Assembly: GCF_006494775.1 (NCBI RefSeq)
Contig: NZ_CP041146.1
Coordinates: 744,001 to 808,000, forward strand
DNA: 64,000 nt
Direction: 5' to 3'
From: Nocardioides humi
GTDB taxonomy: Bacteria; Actinomycetota; Actinomycetes; Propionibacteriales; Nocardioidaceae
Shown here: positions 7,614-17,056 of the stretch, one piece after another
Position numbering within the stretch: the first letter of the stretch is position 1
Layout of the letters: each line of letters begins with the position of its first letter
Program-made: the position numbers and the translations under genes
Notes under the pieces: generated by a model
The model's database searches: none
What the model was told of the DNA's origin: nothing
The model's input: the letters and a program-made list of their open reading frames with translations, nothing else

Positions 7614-8438
7614 ATGACACTGCTCCTCGCCGTCGCCGCCGGCGCGCTCATCGGCCTGTCCCTTGGAGCACTCGGCGGCGGCGGCTCGATCCTGGCCGTG
7701 CCGGTGCTGGTGTACCTGCTCGATCAGTCCGCCTCCCAGGCGACGACCGGGTCGCTGGTGGTCGTCGGCGTCACCTCCCTGATCGGGGCGATCGCCGCAC
7801 ACCGCGCCGGCAACGTGCTGCTCGGCCACGGCCTGGTCTTCGGCCTGGTCGCGATCGGCGGGGCGGTGGCGGGAGCGGAGGCGTCCATCCGGGTCCCCGA
7901 GGACATCCTGTTGGCCGCCTTCGCCGCCTTGATGCTGCTGGTCGGCGGGATGCTGGCCTGGCGCCAGCTACGCCACCGTCGCGTAGACGACCCTCGGCAC
8001 GTCGCGCGGCCCACCCTGGACGACCCGATCATCACGTTCAGCCCGACCTTCGCCTGCCAGTGCCCCCGGGCCCTCAAGGTGCTGCTGACCGCGACCGTCG
8101 TCGGGGCACTGACCGGCTTCCTGGGCGTGGGCGGCGGCTTCCTCGTCGTTCCCGCCCTCCTGCTCGCCCTCGCGCTGCCGATGGAGTACGCCGCAGGTAC
8201 CTCACTGGTTGTCATCACCATCACCAGCGCCGCAGCGCTCGCTGTCCGAGCTGGCTCCGGCGCCGCACCGGACTGGACGTCCGTCGCCGCGCTCACCGCA
8301 ACGTCAGCGGCAGCAGCCGTCGCAGGGGCACGCCTCGCCGACCGTGTCGGCACCAACCGCCTCCAGGCCGCCTTCGCCGTCCTGGTCCTCGGCGTCGCCG
8401 TCTACACGGCAGCCCGCGCGGTCCCCGCCCTTCTCTGA
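7614..8438 (+). CDS. tauE: TauE/SafE-family sulfite/anion exporter
   Basis: A 274-residue membrane protein with two repeated halves, each beginning with a glycine-rich motif (LGGGGSILAVPVLVY and LGVGGGFLVVPALLL), the signature of TauE/SafE permeases. It starts 1 bp after the cstB-like stop, so it belongs to that operon. Likely role is export of sulfite or thiosulfate made during sulfide oxidation. Confidence 0.88.
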   Translation: MTLLLAVAAGALIGLSLGALGGGGSILAVPVLVYLLDQSASQATTGSLVVVGVTSLIGAIAAHRAGNVLLGHGLVFGLVAIGGAVAGAEASIRVPEDILLAAFAALMLLVGGMLAWRQLRHRRVDDPRHVARPTLDDPIITFSPTFACQCPRALKVLLTATVVGALTGFLGVGGGFLVVPALLLALALPMEYAAGTSLVVITITSAAALAVRAGSGAAPDWTSVAALTATSAAAAVAGARLADRVGTNRLQAAFAVLVLGVAVYTAARAVPALL

Positions 8439-8476
8439 TCACACCCACCGCTCAACCCTCATCGAACGGAACATCC

Positions 8477-10641
8477 ATGAGCACCACCACCGCCCCGTCG
8501 AAGGGCGCCTCCCCCGACTTCACCCCCGGCTTCCGCCCCGGCCCCCTCGGCCGCCTCGGCCTCTGGGTGACCAACCACGCCAAGCTCGTCACCGGCGTCT
8601 GGCTGCTGCTCATCGTCGGCCTGGGCGCCTTCGCCCCCCAGGTCGAGCACAACCTGTCCGGCGCCGGCTGGCAGGCCGACGGATCCGAGTCCGTCGCCGC
8701 ACGCGAGCTCGCCCAGAAGAGCTTCGGCGGCAACGCCTCCTCGGCCATCCAGGTCGTCGTGCACTCCACCGACGGACCCGTCACCGAGGGCCCCGGCGCC
8801 GAGGTCCTCGCCCAGGTCACCCGGATGCTCGAAGCCGAACCACGCATCGCTGAGGTGATCGCGCCGATGCCCGGCGCGACCATCAGCCAGGACGGCAGCA
8901 CCGCGATCATCCTCGCGGGCGCGGGTGCCGACACCAACGAGATGGTCCGGGTCGCCACCGACCTCAAGGGCGACCTCCAGGACCTTTCCGTCGAGGGCAT
9001 CCAGGTCAACCCGACCGGCTCCTCGCTGCTCTGGTCAGACTTCAACGAGGCCAACCTCGAAGCCATGCTGAAGTCCGAGATGCTCTCCTGGCCCGTCACC
9101 ATGGCGATCCTGGTGCTCGCCTTCGGCGCCCTGGTCGCCGCAGGCCTCCCCCTGATCCTGACCCTCGCCGGCCTCGTCGCCTCCGCCGGCTCCCTGGTCC
9201 TCATCAATGAGCTCGTCCCGGTCTCCATCTGGGCCATGAACTTCGCGATGATGTTCGCCCTCGCGCTCGGCATCGACTACGCGCTCTTCCTCGTCGTCCG
9301 CTACCGCGCATCCCGCATGGGCTCGGGCAACTCCGCCAAGCAGGCCATCGCCGAGACCATGGACACCGCCGGCAAGGCCGTCCTGCTCTCCGGCGCCACC
9401 GTCCTGATCTCGCTGTCGGCCGTGATGCTCGTGCCCTCGCCCTCGTTCCGCTCGATGGCCGGCGGGATCATGCTCTCGGTCGTCTTCGTCCTGGCCGCCA
9501 CACTCACCCTGCTGCCGCTGGTGCTGTTCAAGCTCGACCACAAAATCAACAAGCTGTCCCTGCCCTGGGTCAAGACCGGGGAGCACCGCTCCCCGAAGTT
9601 CGCCGCGTGGGGCGAGCGACTCTGGAAGCGCCCCGTCGTCTGGGGCCTGGGCGCGCTCATCGTGCTGCTCGCGCTCGCCGCACCGGTCATCGGCCTCAAG
9701 ACCGCCATGCCCTCCATCAAGGTCCTGCCCGAGGACGCCAGCGCCCGGATCGGCTACGACCTAGTGCAGGAGTCCTTCGGCGAGGGTGCACCCGGCACGC
9801 TGCAGATCGTGATGAAGGCCTCCGACGCCGAGGCCGCGAGCACCGTGCTTTCCTCCGACTCCGGCATCGCCGGAGCGATGCCGGCCATGCCGGCAGCCGA
9901 CGACAGCGGGCTGGTCCTCATCCAGGCCGTGCCGACCGTCGACCCATCCGACCCCGCCCTCGGCGACACCGTCGACCGGCTGCGCGCCGACCTGCCGCCG
10001 AGCGCCCTAGTCGGAGGCGCGGCGGTGGAGAACCTCGACCTCAAGGCCCAGCTCGACGAATCCACGCCGCTCGTGATCGGGGTCGTGCTCGTGCTCGGGT
10101 TCCTGCTGTTGCTGGTGGCGCTCCAGGCGCCGCTGATCTCGTTGCTCGGCACGCTGGCCAGCCTGCTGTCGACGGCTGCGGCGTTTGGCGTGGCCCGCCT
10201 GATCTTCCAGGAAGGCATCGGCGCTGACTTCTTCGGCTTCGAGAGTCAGGGCTTCCTCGACGCGTGGGCTCCGGTGTTCTTCTTCGCCATGATCTTCGCG
10301 ATCGCCATGGACTACACGGTCTTCCTACTCGCGTCGGCCAAGGAGCACTACGAGCACTCGGGCGACCCGAAGGACGCGATGGTCGGCTCGCTGGCCCACT
10401 CCGGACGGGTCATTTTCGCCGCCGGCGCGGTCATGGTCGCGGTGTTCTTCACCTTCGCGCTGTCCGGTCCGCTGCCCCCAAGGAGATGGGCATCGTGCTG
10501 GGCGTCGCTGTGCTGCTCGACGCGTTCCTCGTGCGGCTCGTGCTGTTGCCGGTCATGCTGCGTCTCACCGGCAAGGCGGCCTGGTGGTCGCCGGCCTGGC
10601 TGCGCCGCGTGTTGCCGACCATCACGTTCTCGCACGGCTGA
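8477..10641 (+). pseudogene. MMPL/RND-family transporter, one-base frameshift near the end
   Basis: About 721 residues of an MMPL transporter: an N-terminal membrane helix, a periplasmic domain, a membrane block with LGIDYALFLVVRYRASR, a second periplasmic domain and a second block with AIAMDYTVFLLASAKEHY. The frame is lost after FTFALSGPL: the run of C at 10475-10479 has five bases where six would restore LPPKEMGIVLGVAVLLDAFLV and a normal end FSHG at 10641. Everything else is intact, so a sequence error is likely. Such pumps export lipids or hydrophobic compounds. It starts 38 bp after tauE, but whether it belongs to the sulfur operon is unclear. Confidence 0.82.
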
Positions 10642-10781
10642 GCGCCCCTCGACCGCCACGGCGTGCCCCCTGCGCCGCGGCACGTGGTCCGGGCGCGCGA
10701 CCCCCACGGGTGTCCGGACCACACCTCCCCTCCCAGCCTCACCTCTCCCGCACCATCACCTCGAACCAAAGGAGCTCCACC

Positions 10782-10948
10782 ATGTGCCGAGCAGTCACTT
10801 GTAAGAAGTGTGGCAAGACCACCTGGGCCGGCTGCGGCCAGCACGTCGACCAGGTCCTCGCCCGCGTCCCGCGCGCCGACCGGTGCGCCGGCCACCCCGC
10901 GAGGCCGGAACCGGGTTCTTCAGCCGCTTCTTCGGAGGGAAGGCATGA
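10782..10948 (+). pseudogene. Small Cys-rich protein, one-base frameshift near the end
   Basis: Starts MCRAVTCKKCGKTTWAGCG after AAAGGAG; about 55 residues. The knuckle CxxC pattern (CKKC, later CGQH and RCAGH) suggests metal binding, as in small actinobacterial proteins I cannot name. The natural ending GFFSRFFGGKA with TGA overlapping the next start lies one frame away. One extra G in the three-base run at 10913-10915 would join them. As written the frame instead runs on into the methyltransferase, which is unlikely to be real. Confidence 0.6.
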
Positions 10949-11148
10949 ACCTCGACCGCGCCGTTCTCCTCCTCGCCGGCACCCTGACCGTTCTCAGCGC
11001 CTTGCTGGTGGCCCTCGTATCACCGTGGTGGTGGCTGCTGACCGCCTTCGTCGGGCTCAATCTGCTCCAGTCGAGCATCACTGGCTTCTGTCCCGCGGCC
11101 GTCATCTTCCGCCGCCTCGGCGTCAGCAACGGGTGCGCCTTCCGATGA
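10945..11148 (+). CDS. DUF2892 (YgaP membrane-anchor-like) small protein
   Basis: A 67-residue protein with two hydrophobic segments (about 6-25 and 28-48) and a C-terminal GFCPAAVIFRRLGV segment. This matches the DUF2892 module that anchors YgaP-type rhodaneses. The Cys in FCPA is characteristic. It lies in a run of overlapping genes (ATGA at both ends), and its usual partner is a rhodanese, in keeping with the sulfur locus upstream. Confidence 0.8.
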   Translation: MNLDRAVLLLAGTLTVLSALLVALVSPWWWLLTAFVGLNLLQSSITGFCPAAVIFRRLGVSNGCAFR

Positions 11149-11771
11149 GCGACGAGCGCGCTGATCACTGGGATGCCGTTTTCGCCTCGCGCGACCTCGA
11201 CTCGGTGTCATGGTTCGAGGAGATGCCCACCCACTCTGCGGAGCTGCTGCGCGCGCAGCCCGGCTCGGTGATCGATATCGGGGCTGGCGCGTCCCGGCTT
11301 CCCGGCGCGCTCCTCGCCGACGGCCGCGACGACATCACCCTGCTCGACATCTCTCAGGAGGCGCTCGCAGTGACTCGCGAGCGTCTCGGGCCCGGGGAAG
11401 ACCGGGTCGCCTACATCGTCAGCGACGTCCTCTGCTGGGAACCCTCCCGCACCTACGACGTGTGGCACGACCGCGCCGTGTTCCACTTCCTCACAGCTCC
11501 GGCCGACCAGGCGGCGTACGTCGATCGGGCCGCCCTAGCCCTGTCCGCTGGTGGCCTCCTTGTCCTGGCCACCTTCGGCCCCGACGGGCCCACGTCCTGC
11601 TCGGGCCTGCCGACGGCCCGCTTCTCCTCCGACGACATCGCCGCTCTGTTCGCGCCCGCTTTCGACCTCACTCATGCGGAAACGCGGACTCACCTCACTC
11701 CAGGCGGCGCCGGGCAGCAGTTCACCTGGGTCACAGCGCGGCGCGCCGATTGTTCCCACGGACCCCCGTGA
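11145..11771 (+). CDS. Class I SAM-dependent methyltransferase
   Basis: 208 residues. It begins MSDERADHWDAVFASRDLDSVSWFEE and has motif I VIDIGAGASRLPGALL, the acidic end of strand 2 in ITLLDISQEAL, and DVWHDRAVFHFL. This is the DUF938/thiopurine-like subgroup often annotated only as class I methyltransferase; substrate unknown. In metal islands such proteins may methylate a chalcogen or metalloid, but that is inference. The start overlaps the DUF2892 stop. Confidence 0.82.
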   Translation: MSDERADHWDAVFASRDLDSVSWFEEMPTHSAELLRAQPGSVIDIGAGASRLPGALLADGRDDITLLDISQEALAVTRERLGPGEDRVAYIVSDVLCWEPSRTYDVWHDRAVFHFLTAPADQAAYVDRAALALSAGGLLVLATFGPDGPTSCSGLPTARFSSDDIAALFAPAFDLTHAETRTHLTPGGAGQQFTWVTARRADCSHGPP

Positions 11772-12058
11772 CCGGTCATGGAGGAATGGGACCCCGAACG
11801 AGCCGTGCCCGAGTTCATGACAATGCCCAGTTGTTCGTCGCCTGAGCGAGATCGAGGCACTTCACCTTCGGTGGGATCTTCGACTCTCGCACGAGCGGCC
11901 ATCGTCGGTGGGTTCTGCCCCAGTGGCAGGGTCTGCTGCACAAACTGGTGACTTGGGCTAAGCCGCCTGCCGGGCCAGGAGGTCCTCATCCAGATCGTCG
12001 CGTCGACGGCTCGTGCGCGGCTGGCCTACTGCGAACCGGCGCTGCGTAGGATTGAACA

Positions 12059-12517
12059 ATGCGGGATGTCCGAACTGCGATCCCGGCATCGGGCGCGCGC
12101 CTTGCGCTCGTCGCCGTGGCCGTGGCCCTGTTCGGCCTGATGTCGATGCACGGCTGGGGCTCCCACACCGGCGCACACTTCGTGGCGACCCCGGGTCCGA
12201 GCGACATGACGGCCGCCACTCACGATCGATCCCACGGCCACACCCCCGTCACCGGCGACGACACTCTCGCCACGGGGGCGTCGAGCCAGCTGACCTCCGG
12301 CCACCCGACCCCAGCCCCGGACGGCGACGGAGGCGGCGGGCTGCTCGAGCTCTGCCTGGCGATTCTCGCCGGGATCCTTCTCGGCGTCGCACTGCTGCTG
12401 GGCCGACGCCGCATCCGCCTTGCTCGGGGCACGCTGCAGGGATGGTCACTTCCGGTGTTCATCGGGCGGGACCGTGACCCGCCCGACCTGCGCAGACTCT
12501 GCGTGATCCGCTGCTGA
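12059..12517 (+). CDS. DUF6153-like small membrane protein
   Basis: 152 residues: an N-terminal hydrophobic segment (about 14-30), a His-rich exported loop (MHGWGSHTGAHF, HDRSHGHTP, SGHPTP) and a second membrane segment at about 95-113 before a basic tail. The pattern fits DUF6153 proteins, which sit in actinobacterial copper/metal clusters. The His residues suggest metal contact outside the membrane; not proven. DUF305 and Asp-box lipoprotein genes follow. Confidence 0.65.
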   Translation: MRDVRTAIPASGARLALVAVAVALFGLMSMHGWGSHTGAHFVATPGPSDMTAATHDRSHGHTPVTGDDTLATGASSQLTSGHPTPAPDGDGGGGLLELCLAILAGILLGVALLLGRRRIRLARGTLQGWSLPVFIGRDRDPPDLRRLCVIRC

Positions 12518-12599
12518 CAGGCACTCGCCACGGGACACCCCACCGGGTGACTCGGACGTTCGCATGCCCAGACACCGATCACACAGATGGAGAACACCC

Positions 12600-13160
12600 A
12601 TGCGCAAGACCCTCACCGCCGCCATCGTCGCGGCCAGTTTGCTCACCCTCGCGGCGTGCGGCAACGAAGACGGCAGCGACTCCGCAGCCGGGCACAACGA
12701 CGCCGACGTCGCGTTCGCGCAGCAGATGATCCCCCACCACCAGCAGGCCGTCGAGATGGCCCAGCTCGCCGAGACCCGTGCCGAGAGCCCCGAGGTCAAG
12801 GACCTGGCCGCCGACATCGAGGCGGCGCAGGACCCCGAGATCGAGACCATGACCGGGTGGCTGGACTCCTGGGGCGAAGAGGTGCCCGGAGATGGCGGAC
12901 ACGGCGGACACGACATGTCGTCGGATGACATGGCCGGGATGATGTCCGAGGAGGAGATGGCTGACCTCGAGGGCTCCTCGGGATCCGGATTCGACCAGAT
13001 GTTCCTCACCATGATGATCGAGCACCACGAGGGCGCGATCGAGATGGCGCAGACCGAGCAGACCGAGGGTGAGTTCCCCGACGCCCTCGCGCTGGCCGGG
13101 GAGATCGAGAGCGCCCAGACCGAGGAGATCCAGACGATGCAGGAGCTGCTGAAGCCCTGA
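12600..13160 (+). CDS. DUF305 lipoprotein
   Basis: 186 residues with a lipobox (LLTLAACG) and two DUF305 repeats, each with the paired-His helix: FAQQMIPHHQQAVEMAQ (about 39-55) and FLTMMIEHHEGAIEMAQ (about 136-152). A linker rich in Met, His and Gly (GGHGGHDMSSDDMAGMM) lies between. The family is ferritin-like and associated with copper and other metals at the cell surface. It probably forms a unit with the flanking DUF6153-like and Asp-box lipoproteins. Confidence 0.88.
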   Translation: MRKTLTAAIVAASLLTLAACGNEDGSDSAAGHNDADVAFAQQMIPHHQQAVEMAQLAETRAESPEVKDLAADIEAAQDPEIETMTGWLDSWGEEVPGDGGHGGHDMSSDDMAGMMSEEEMADLEGSSGSGFDQMFLTMMIEHHEGAIEMAQTEQTEGEFPDALALAGEIESAQTEEIQTMQELLKP

Positions 13161-13224
13161 CGTCGTCTCGGTGTCGGGCAGGCACGCCCGCCTGCCCGAC
13201 ACCCCTCACATCGGAGTTCTCGCC

Positions 13225-14061
13225 ATGAACCGAACCAGCCTCGTCACCGCGACCCTTGCGCTCACTACGACCCTTCTCGGAGTCGGGTGCAGCAAGGGAA
13301 CCCCGTCCGCAAGCCCCTCCGCCGACGACACCGAGGTCGGCCACATCCACGGGCTCGGCATCGATCCTGCCGACGACACCCTCTACGTCGCCACCCACTT
13401 CGGGCTGTTCCACGTCAAGGACGACCAAGAGCCCAGCCGGGTCGCGGACCGATTTCAGGACACCATGGCCTTCACCGTGGTCGGACCGGGCAACTTCCTG
13501 GGCAGCGGCCACCCGGACCTCCGCGAGGACCTGCCCAGCCACCTCGGCCTCATCGAGTCCACCGATGCCGGCCAGACCTGGAAGCCGGTCGCCCTCCAGG
13601 GCGAGGCGGACTTCCACATCCTCGAGCCGGCCGGCGACGTGCTCTACGCCTACGACGCCACCTCCGGTCGCCTGCTGCGCACCGAGGACCGAGGAACCTT
13701 CGAGGCGGTGCTGACCGCCCCACTGCTCAGCGTCGCAGCCACCGAGACCCAGGACCAGCTGATCGCGACCACCGACCAAGCACAGCTCATCACCATCAAC
13801 CCTGAGACCGGCGAGACGCGCAAGCTCGGCGGGCCGACCACCACCTACCTCGACACCGCACCCGACGGCACCTTGGCCGGAATCGCCCCGGACGGCACCG
13901 TCCGCATCAGCACCGATGACGGACAAAGTTGGACGGAGGCCGGCTCGATCGATGGGCAGCCGGCCGCCTTCACGATCAGCGAGCAGGGTTGGTACGCCGC
14001 CACCGAGACCACCGTGTTCCGGTCCACCGATGCCGGCGCGACCTGGGCGCGAGTGCTCTGA
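13225..14061 (+). CDS. Asp-box beta-propeller lipoprotein (F510_1955-like)
   Basis: 278 residues starting MNRTSLVT with a lipobox ending GVGCSK. A beta-propeller follows, starting GHIHGLGIDPADDTLYVATH and carrying sialidase-type Asp boxes (STDAGQTW, STDDGQSW, STDAGATW). It matches the group called F510_1955 glycosylhydrolase, though no glycosidase catalytic residues are evident. It often accompanies DUF305 and copper genes; a surface metal-binding or scaffold role is inference. ATG 13225 is chosen because it puts the signal peptide directly at the start. Confidence 0.78.
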   Translation: MNRTSLVTATLALTTTLLGVGCSKGTPSASPSADDTEVGHIHGLGIDPADDTLYVATHFGLFHVKDDQEPSRVADRFQDTMAFTVVGPGNFLGSGHPDLREDLPSHLGLIESTDAGQTWKPVALQGEADFHILEPAGDVLYAYDATSGRLLRTEDRGTFEAVLTAPLLSVAATETQDQLIATTDQAQLITINPETGETRKLGGPTTTYLDTAPDGTLAGIAPDGTVRISTDDGQSWTEAGSIDGQPAAFTISEQGWYAATETTVFRSTDAGATWARVL

Positions 14062-14076
14062 CCCGGGGCTACAACG

Positions 14077-14907
14077 ATGAGCAAACACAGAGAACCGCCG
14101 CGCTACAGCGGCGCCCATCGCGCACCCAGGCGACGGGCCCCGGCCTGGCTCGCCGGGCTGGCGGTCCTCCTGACCGCCTCCGCGGTCGCGGTGCCCGCCC
14201 TGCTCCTCGCGCAGGACCTCCCGAACCTCGACGACGCTGATCGAAATGCCGCCGTCTCACCGCCATCCACCGCCGCGGCTCCTTCCCCGCCACGGGCGAG
14301 CGGGCAGCCGAACGGCGAGGTAGCGGTCGGCCGACACCGAAGCCCAGCACCCGCCAGGCGCACTCCCCCCACCCCACGAGTTCCAGAACAGGGACCCGGC
14401 ATCTTCCGGGTCGCGGCTGCGACAGCCACCTCCACCGAGGAGGCCACCACCTACCGGGTCGAGGTCGAGGACGGGCTACCCTTCCCGGCTTCGCAGGTCG
14501 CCCAGTTCATCGAAGAGACGTTGACCGACCGGCGCGGCTGGGCCGCCCGCCATCGACTCGTCCGCGTCGACGACCACGCCGACCTACGCATCGTCCTGGC
14601 AACCCCCGAGACGGTGGACGAGCTGTGCGCTCCACTCGACACCGGCGGCCGGCTGTCTTGCCGCAACGGCGACAACGTGGTGATCAACGCCTGGAGGTGG
14701 CAGTTCGGCGCGGAGAGCTACCCAGGCGACCTGGCAGGGTATCGGCGCTACGTCGTCAACCACGAGACCGGCCACGCGCTCGGCTATGCCCACGTCGGCT
14801 GCCCCGGGTCCGGAGAGTTGGCGCCGGTCATGCTGCAACAGACCAAGGGCCTGGAGGGCTGCGAGCCGAACCCGTGGCCCGCCCGGGTGGACCTCGTGGT
14901 CCACTGA
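14077..14907 (+). CDS. DUF3152 secreted metzincin-like protein
   Basis: 276 residues: a basic N-terminus, a membrane/signal segment (about 24-47), a Pro/Ala/Ser-rich linker to about 105, then a DUF3152 domain. The zinc-protease motif HETGHALGYAH (HExxHxxGxxH) is complete, and the fold-typical cysteines (ELCAPLD, LSCRNG, VGCPG, EGCEP) look ready for two disulfides. It probably acts outside the cell as a metalloprotease; substrates are unknown. It lies 15 bp after the Asp-box lipoprotein gene, likely the same operon. Confidence 0.82.
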   Translation: MSKHREPPRYSGAHRAPRRRAPAWLAGLAVLLTASAVAVPALLLAQDLPNLDDADRNAAVSPPSTAAAPSPPRASGQPNGEVAVGRHRSPAPARRTPPTPRVPEQGPGIFRVAAATATSTEEATTYRVEVEDGLPFPASQVAQFIEETLTDRRGWAARHRLVRVDDHADLRIVLATPETVDELCAPLDTGGRLSCRNGDNVVINAWRWQFGAESYPGDLAGYRRYVVNHETGHALGYAHVGCPGSGELAPVMLQQTKGLEGCEPNPWPARVDLVVH

Positions 14908-14993
14908 CCGACGCGCCCCTGTGCGTCAGGCTGAGGTGAGACACCACTTCTGAGTTCCTTCCCTCTGCACGGGACGGAGAAGCGAGACACCTG

Positions 14994-15401
14994 ATGACCA
15001 TGACGTTGGCCGATACCTCTGCGTTCGATGATGGGGCGGTGACCCCGAGAGCTGATCGTCCGAAGCGACGCGCGTTCACTGCGGAGTACAAGGCCCAGAT
15101 CGTGGCCGAGTACGACGCCGCCGAGTCCGGCGAGCGGGGCGCGATCCTGCGCAGGGAGGGCCTGTACTCCTCCCACATCACCGAGTGGCGCAAGGCCGCC
15201 CAGGCCGGCGCCGTCACCGCTCTGGGACCGAAGACGAAGGACCGACGGGACCGGGAGATCGAGCAGCTCAAGGCTCGTGCGGAGAAGGCCGAGGCCGAGC
15301 TCGCCCGGACCAGGGCGGCGTTGGACATCGTGGGAAAGGCACACGCGCTCTTGGAGACGCTCTCCGAGAGCACGGGCACGCCGAAGCCGCCGCAGCGGTG
15401 A
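14994..15401 (+). CDS. IS3 transposase OrfA (HTH)
   Basis: 135 residues: a helix-turn-helix (about 22-65, RRAFTAEYKAQIVAEYD and LYSSHITEWRK) then a leucine-zipper-like coiled coil (about 80-120, REIEQLKARAEKAEAEL). It binds the IS ends and pairs with OrfB. The stop overlaps the OrfB GTG. Confidence 0.9.
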   Translation: MTMTLADTSAFDDGAVTPRADRPKRRAFTAEYKAQIVAEYDAAESGERGAILRREGLYSSHITEWRKAAQAGAVTALGPKTKDRRDREIEQLKARAEKAEAELARTRAALDIVGKAHALLETLSESTGTPKPPQR

Positions 15402-16399
15402 TCGTCCCGGCGGTCGACGAGCTCGCTGTCCACACGAGCGTGAAGCAGGCGTGCGACCTGCTGGGCCGTGCACGTGGCAGTCACTACCGCGCCAAGCAGC
15501 CCCGGGTGCACGGCCCGGCACCGAAGCGGCCCACGCCACCCAACGCCCTGTCCATCGAGGAGCGGGCTGAGGTGCTGGCCGCGTTGACCAGCGAACGGTT
15601 CTGCGACAAGTCGGTGGCGCAGACGTGGGCCACGCTGCTCGACGAGGGCACCTATTGGTGCTCGATGTCCACGATGCACCGGCTGTTGCGTTCCTGCCGT
15701 GCGGCCGGCGACCGGCGCCGCCAGGCCACCCACCCTGCACGGAAGAAGCCCGAGCTGCTGGCCACCAAGCCCGGGCAGATCTGGTCCTGGGACATCACCA
15801 AGTTGCGTGGTCCCGGCCGCGGGGTTTGGTTCCAGCTCTACGTCGTGTTCGACATCTTCTCCCGCTATGTCGTGGCGTGGACCGTCCAGGCGGTCGAGGA
15901 CTCCGAGATCGCCAAGACCATGCTCGAGGAAGCGATGGGCGTCCACGGCATCCCCGAGGCAGTCCATGCCGATCGGGGCACCTCGATGACCTCGAAGCCC
16001 GTGGCCCAGTTGCTTCTCGACCTCGGCGTCGACCGGTCCCACTCCCGGCCGCGGGTGTCGAATGACAACCCGTTCAGCGAGTCGGCGTTCAAGACGCTGA
16101 AGTACGCGCCGGTGTTCCCCGAGAGCTTCGGGTCGCTGGCAGATGCCAGGGCGTTCTGCGAGGCGTTCTTCACTTACTACAACCACGAGCACCGCCACTC
16201 CGGGATCGGCCTGCACACCCCGGCTTCGGTCCACCACGGCACCGCGACCGAGATCCGCGCCCAACGACAGCAGACCCTCGACGCCGCTCATGCCGCTCAC
16301 CCCGAACGGTTCGGCAACCGCCGACCCATCGCGCCCAAACTGCCCGAGGCGGCCTGGATCAACCAGCCATCACCGGAGGCCCTCATACAAACCGCGTAA
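15398..16399 (+). CDS. IS3 transposase OrfB (DDE integrase)
   Basis: 333 residues from GTG 15398. The rve-type catalytic core has D in WSWDITKL, D in VHADRGTSM and E in NPFSESAFKTLKY, the complete DDE triad with IS3 spacing. The GTGA overlap with orfA allows coupled translation; members of the family also make an OrfAB fusion by -1 frameshifting, but no obvious A-rich slippery site was seen here. Confidence 0.9.
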   Translation: MIVPAVDELAVHTSVKQACDLLGRARGSHYRAKQPRVHGPAPKRPTPPNALSIEERAEVLAALTSERFCDKSVAQTWATLLDEGTYWCSMSTMHRLLRSCRAAGDRRRQATHPARKKPELLATKPGQIWSWDITKLRGPGRGVWFQLYVVFDIFSRYVVAWTVQAVEDSEIAKTMLEEAMGVHGIPEAVHADRGTSMTSKPVAQLLLDLGVDRSHSRPRVSNDNPFSESAFKTLKYAPVFPESFGSLADARAFCEAFFTYYNHEHRHSGIGLHTPASVHHGTATEIRAQRQQTLDAAHAAHPERFGNRRPIAPKLPEAAWINQPSPEALIQTA

Positions 16400-16470
16400 C
16401 GAGACGTGTCTCAGACTGCTTGACATCTTCCGCTTCGCGAGTTCCCGCCGGTGACGTCAGCGCGTCGCGG

Positions 16471-16968
16471 TCAGCTGGAGGTGAGGAGGTCTGCACGCTG
16501 GATCTGGCGGATCTCGAGCAGGACAAGCATGGCGATCGCCAGTATGAGAAGCGCACGACGCTGCTTAGGGCTGAGGCTCCACTGCACATTGAGCCAGCGG
16601 CGGGTGGTCCATCCGAACGATGTGCGCATCACGGTAGCCGCGGCTCCCAGTACCGCGACGATTCCCAATGGGTTGTAGTTCCAAGCTTCAGCCAGGTTGC
16701 CCTGAGCGGTCAAGCGCGCCGACCGGGTGCCGCCGCAGAGCGGACAGATGAGACCCAGGTCGTGCAATGGCCCGCTCAGGCTGAACGGAGGCAGTCCGAA
16801 CACAGCCATTGCCGCAGCCATCACTACACCGACGAGAGCGAGGATCGTGGCGATGAGCGTGTACTGACGGTGGCCGTCTCGTCGGTCGAGCGTCAGGCGA
16901 ATGGGCCGCGCCCTCGCCATGCTCTCTGCGACGACCCCGTTTGCAGGACCATCGTTCGATGGATTCAT
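16471..16968 (-). CDS. DUF2752 membrane protein
   Basis: 165 residues with three hydrophobic segments (about 38-60, 95-113, 139-158) and the DUF2752 motif ICPLCGGTRSA. The CxxC could be a thiol or metal site. No function is established. A BlaI-type operator lies 4 bp ahead of its start, which links it to the distant dsbA-resB genes and suggests a role in extracytoplasmic redox or cytochrome assembly. Confidence 0.8.
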   Translation of the reverse strand: MNPSNDGPANGVVAESMARARPIRLTLDRRDGHRQYTLIATILALVGVVMAAAMAVFGLPPFSLSGPLHDLGLICPLCGGTRSARLTAQGNLAEAWNYNPLGIVAVLGAAATVMRTSFGWTTRRWLNVQWSLSPKQRRALLILAIAMLVLLEIRQIQRADLLTSS

Positions 16969-16971
16969 GAT

Positions 16972-16992
16972 TCTACTATGCCACCTAGGAGA
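16972..16992 (-). promoter_or_regulatory. BlaI-type operator, DUF2752 gene
   Basis: TCTACTA-N7-TAGGAGA, one mismatch from the perfect dyad found ahead of resB, with the same 7-bp spacer. It lies directly upstream of the DUF2752 start. Confidence 0.6.
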
Positions 16993-17056
16993 ACGCCGCG
17001 GGCGCTAGGTTCGGGCACCGAGCCAGCAACATTTCTCGCGCTTGCAGGAGACCAGC

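Larger units (their letters stand above)
14922..16425 (+). mobile_element. IS3-family insertion sequence
   Basis: A two-gene IS3 element. The left end near 14922 (TGCGTCAGGCTGAGGTGAGACAC) and the right end at 16425 (complement TGTCAAGCAGTCTGAGACAC) share the inner GAGACAC block and TG...CA termini as imperfect inverted repeats. The exact left base and the target duplication could not be fixed by eye. It separates the DUF3152 cluster from the DUF2752 gene without visibly disrupting either. Confidence 0.82.

Noticed and set aside
10584..11771. A single 395-codon protein joining the Cys-rich start to the methyltransferase
   Set aside because: The frame is continuous only because one G is missing at 10913-10915; the middle is Arg/Pro-rich shadow, a DUF2892 gene occupies another frame there, and the methyltransferase has its own overlapping start.
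11772..12058. A possible transposase remnant between the methyltransferase and the DUF6153-like gene
   Set aside because: Translations in all frames are short and no transposase motif could be identified; left as unassigned.
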